This document shows, one piece after another, positions 61,201 to 64,000 of a stretch of 64,000 nt of DNA. The position numbers were made by a program, and so were the translations under genes. This stretch comes from Scleromitrula shiraiana. Lineage: Eukaryota > Ascomycota > Leotiomycetes > Helotiales > Sclerotiniaceae. The stretch lies in the NCBI GenBank assembly GCA_028455995.1, contig JABELC010000001.1:2840501-2904500 (forward strand), given 5' to 3'. How positions within the stretch are numbered: position 1 is the first letter of the stretch; every line of letters starts with the position of its first letter. The notes below the pieces were generated by a model. The model had not been told where the DNA came from and ran no database searches. It saw only the letters and a program-made list of their open reading frames with translations.

Positions 61201-63437
61201 AAGCTACGTTGGAAATAATATTTTGAGCTACCACGTTCTACGAATAGAACTAGAACTAGCAAAAGAGAAAACTGTATACACGACACGAACTTCCCCATTC
61301 TTATTGTAACGTTTTTAATAGTCTGCTCTGTCTGTTAGCTTTGTCTCCATTATTTCTACTACTAGAACTACTACTAGAACTACTACTAGAATTATCACAA
61401 AGTGCACACAAGAACTGTTTTTTTTTTACTTCTTCTTGCAGACAAGACAAGATAATACAAGACAAGACAAGACAAGAGACATTGAAGACAAGCAACCATC
61501 AATTATTTCAATTTGGATTTGGATTTGAAAAGAAGGAGAAGAAGAAGAAGAAGAGGAGGGAAAAAAAGAATATCTATTTGGATGTTGGATTTTGGATGTT
61601 GGATTCTCGGCCTTGAACTTTCAATATCGATATCGAATTCATATTTGAACCACTAATAAATTTGGTAACTTGACCAATTCCAAATAATTTATTTCTACGG
61701 TATTGATAAAGTGGGCGAAATCTGGATTAAATTTTATCACATCATTTTTCTTCCTATTTTCCTTGTCCGATAAACTTTATCAATCATCATCGAGAATTAT
61801 CAAGTACTAAAGGATTTTTCATTTTCTTTCAATCAAAAAAAAAAAAAACAACAAATAATTCTTCATAACATCAAACAAATCCAATTCAATCTAATACAAT
61901 ACAATCTAATACAATACAATACAATCCAATACAATACAATCCAAATCCAATACAATACAAATGGTATCACATTTTATTATTCTTCTTCCTTCCTACAACT
62001 ATCTTTACCTGGTACTTCATCTATTATCCTAAGGATATTGGATTATATACAAAATCATCTTCCTCCACAACAATATAGTTCTTCTACACACGGGCATCTT
62101 TAATTTCTGCTACCAGCCAAACTCATCAGTTAGTATTGGAATCAATCTTCAACAAACCACATTCTCTCTCTTTTTTTCTCAAATCATATTCATTTACATA
62201 TAAAAAACATATACTTTTAAATAGATCGCCGACCCCGTGGATAATCTTCAATCTTCAATCTTCAGTCTTCTTCAGATAATTATTATTCACTACCTACGAA
62301 CGAAAGAACGAACGAAAGAACGAACGAATTACTACGGAGGTATTTCTATTACTATTATTACTGTTACAGTACTATTACAGTACTATTACAGTACTATTAC
62401 AGTACTACTACATCATATATCCATCCATACGGATTTCAGAGACCTGGAGTTATTAGAGAGTACCACCTAAGTACTACGATATATTACTATTGATTCCTGA
62501 GTTCAAGGGTATTTTTTTTGGTTTAATTGTTATTATTCTTATTATTTTCATTATTTTTATTTTTATTTATTATTTATTATTTATTATTTTTTATTTTTGG
62601 CTGGTTTCTCCATAAGAGAACGGAGAGAAATAGATCGATTCCCCACCAAAGGACTGACTAGCTGGAGCCACCTGGAAGCTGGGCATCGAGTGCATCGAGT
62701 CGTCTACTTTTTTTTACTTTCTTAGTACACAAAAGACCGAGCACACCCAAAATTTAATATCTTCTTCAATTCAAATTCAATTCAATTCAATACAATTCAA
62801 TACAATACATTACAATACAATACAATACAATTCAATTCAATTCACTCTTCTCTCCCTTGCAAAAAGAGAGGTCTAGAGAGGTCCTTAAACCTTTTGACCT
62901 TACGATTGTCTTACCACCAGTTAAACCACCCCTCCTCTCTATAACTCTAAAGTAACAACTCTCCACTCTCCACTATCAACTCTCAACTCTCAACTATCAA
63001 CTCTCAACTATCAACTCACAACTCCCATCTCCCAACTTCCAACTCTCACTCTCAACTCTCAACTCTCACACCCTCAACTGAAACCTTTCTCCATACAAAA
63101 AGAGAGAATTCAATATTCGATATTCAAAAAATAATTCACGATATATTAATCTTACGATTTCAATTCGAAAAAAACCTCATAAACCTTTCTCTCACCTACA
63201 TAGTATACAGGTACTTTCGAATTATTTTATACTTCAAAGTTTACCTTTTAACTTTTAACTTATTACTTACTTACGTTGAGTGAGGCTCTCAATTGCGATT
63301 CGCGATCCTTGTTTTACCTTGATCCTAAATTAAGAAACTCCCCCGCGGACTCGATTTAGAACGAAAAGATAAGCAATCAGAAAAAGATCCCTTTTTTTTT
63401 TTTTTTTTTTGCGACAACATTGAATCAGGAAGGAACA
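57901..63437. other. Gene-free microsatellite-rich region, second half and leader of the last gene
   Basis: Again no gene. Repeats: GGAT (about 58204-58252), GGGATA (58265-58385), poly-T pair (about 58608-58638), GGACATA (59210-59236), AGTAC (about 59325-59365), AATCG (59416-59447), TATGG (about 60222-60280), AAGAC (61436-61478), AATAC (about 61885-61960), CAGTACTATTA (about 62363-62408), AATTC/AATAC (62765-62843), CAACTCT (about 62955-63070) and T19 (63391-63410). The distal 1-2 kb is probably a long 5' UTR or promoter of the gene starting at 63438. Confidence 0.55.
58204..58385. repeat. GGAT tetramer array followed by GGGATA hexamer array
   Basis: A GATG/GGAT tetramer block (58204-58252) passes into degenerate GGGATA/GGATAT hexamers (58265-58385). 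On the other strand it reads as CCATCC and TATCCC, so any protein-like frame there is repeat-derived. G runs every six bases could fold as a quadruplex. Confidence 0.85.
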
Positions 63438-64000
63438 ATGATGGAATCACGCCCACCATCAACTACTAAATTACCTGCTGGGTTGGCTGGTGTATTGAAT
63501 GAACCCGAAGAGAATAGAGATTCTGCATATTACTCAAATTTAGACCCTTCCTCCAAACGTAAGTCTAGTGAATATCTCAATTATGGTCGCCGACCTCCTG
63601 TTTTCCATGCATATTTAAATATTCATTGCTGATGTTAATTCTCCACATAGATAATTCACAACTCTCCAACGGCGAACCGATCATGACTTCAACTTCAATT
63701 TATCATTCCCCAAGCACAGATATGACCCCTTCACCTATCGCAAATCATATCGGTAGTCAACAAATAACCTCTCCCACTTCTGGTGGCATGAGCGTAGCAT
63801 CCATGGTTTCCCCATCCAGCGAGAACACAATGGCAGGTCAATTGAATAGGCAATCGTATGGATCCGCCCTTGGAGCTTTCTCATCAAATGGAGATTCTCG
63901 TCGCGAGAGTGTCGATTCACGACTGCAATATGGTTTGGGAGATTTAAGACTAAGCTCACCTTATGCAAGCAATAATCAATCGACCACCTCCATTCAAAGT
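63438..64000 (+). CDS. Ser/Thr-rich regulator-like protein, N-terminal part (runs off window)
   Basis: Exon 1 63438-63558, intron 63559-63650, exon 2 from 63651 open to the end. It starts MMESRPPSTTKLPAGLAGVL and, after splicing with phase CGT/CAT at Arg/His, continues HNSQLSNGEPIMTSTSIYHS with no stop. The visible 148 or so residues are Ser, Thr, Asn and Gln rich and disordered, with DSRRESVDSRL, a basic/acidic motif of a kind I have seen near the N terminus of fungal transcription factors. No DNA-binding domain is inside the window. I think a bHLH or C2H2 regulator is likely but cannot prove it. The long repeat-rich upstream region fits a developmental regulator. Confidence 0.6.

Overview
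This is an intron-bearing eukaryotic window. Introns are mostly 48-100 bp with GT-AG borders and CTAAC-type branch sites, genes are dense on both strands, and the families are those of filamentous ascomycetes (ARS-binding protein 2, CAP59-type mannosyltransferase, Pmp47-type carrier, pisatin-demethylase-like P450). A Pezizomycotina genome is well supported. AT-rich spacers and protein flavour suggest Leotiomycetes (Botrytis/Sclerotinia relatives), but that is inference from memory.

Layout: 1-737 (-) 5' part of a Pga1-like ER protein; 1448-3231 (+) alpha-tubulin; 4025-8236 (+) Ede1-type EH/UBA endocytic scaffold; 10245-12945 (+) sugar-porter transporter followed by a 36-bp hairpin minisatellite; 13701-15311 (+) cytochrome P450 with two compensating frameshifts; 15446-17556 (-) Abp2-like; 18650-19690 (+) peroxisomal adenine-nucleotide carrier; 20358-22991 (+) RecQ helicase; 23506-24559 (-) conserved unknown with a GC-AG intron; 25313-26357 (+) Ypt1/Rab1; 27400-29761 (-) alcohol-oxidase-like GMC flavoprotein; 31391-35855 (-) KDM4-type demethylase; 38104-39744 (-) Yag7-like RGG protein; 40670-41113 (-) small CENP-W-like histone-fold protein in four short exons; 41626-44743 (+) Ape2-type M1 aminopeptidase; 45371-45469 (-) tRNA-Ala(UGC) with intron; 46524-47642 (+) Old Yellow Enzyme; 48426-49924 (+) CAP59-type mannosyltransferase; 50645-51259 (-) small secreted protein with a duplicated four-cysteine module; 63438-end (+) start of a Ser-rich regulator-like protein after about 12 kb with no recognisable gene.

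The genes do not form an obvious metabolic cluster: housekeeping genes (tubulin, Ede1, Ypt1, Abp2, CENP-W, KDM4, Ape2) alternate with accessory ones (transporter, P450, alcohol oxidase, OYE, mannosyltransferase, secreted protein). The most striking unexplained signal is compositional. In several accessory genes the exons begin strongly C-rich and end strongly G-rich on the coding strand, and the pattern restarts in the next exon. The housekeeping genes do not show it. All coordinates and splice calls were derived by hand from the sequence, and most gene models close in frame with a length divisible by three.
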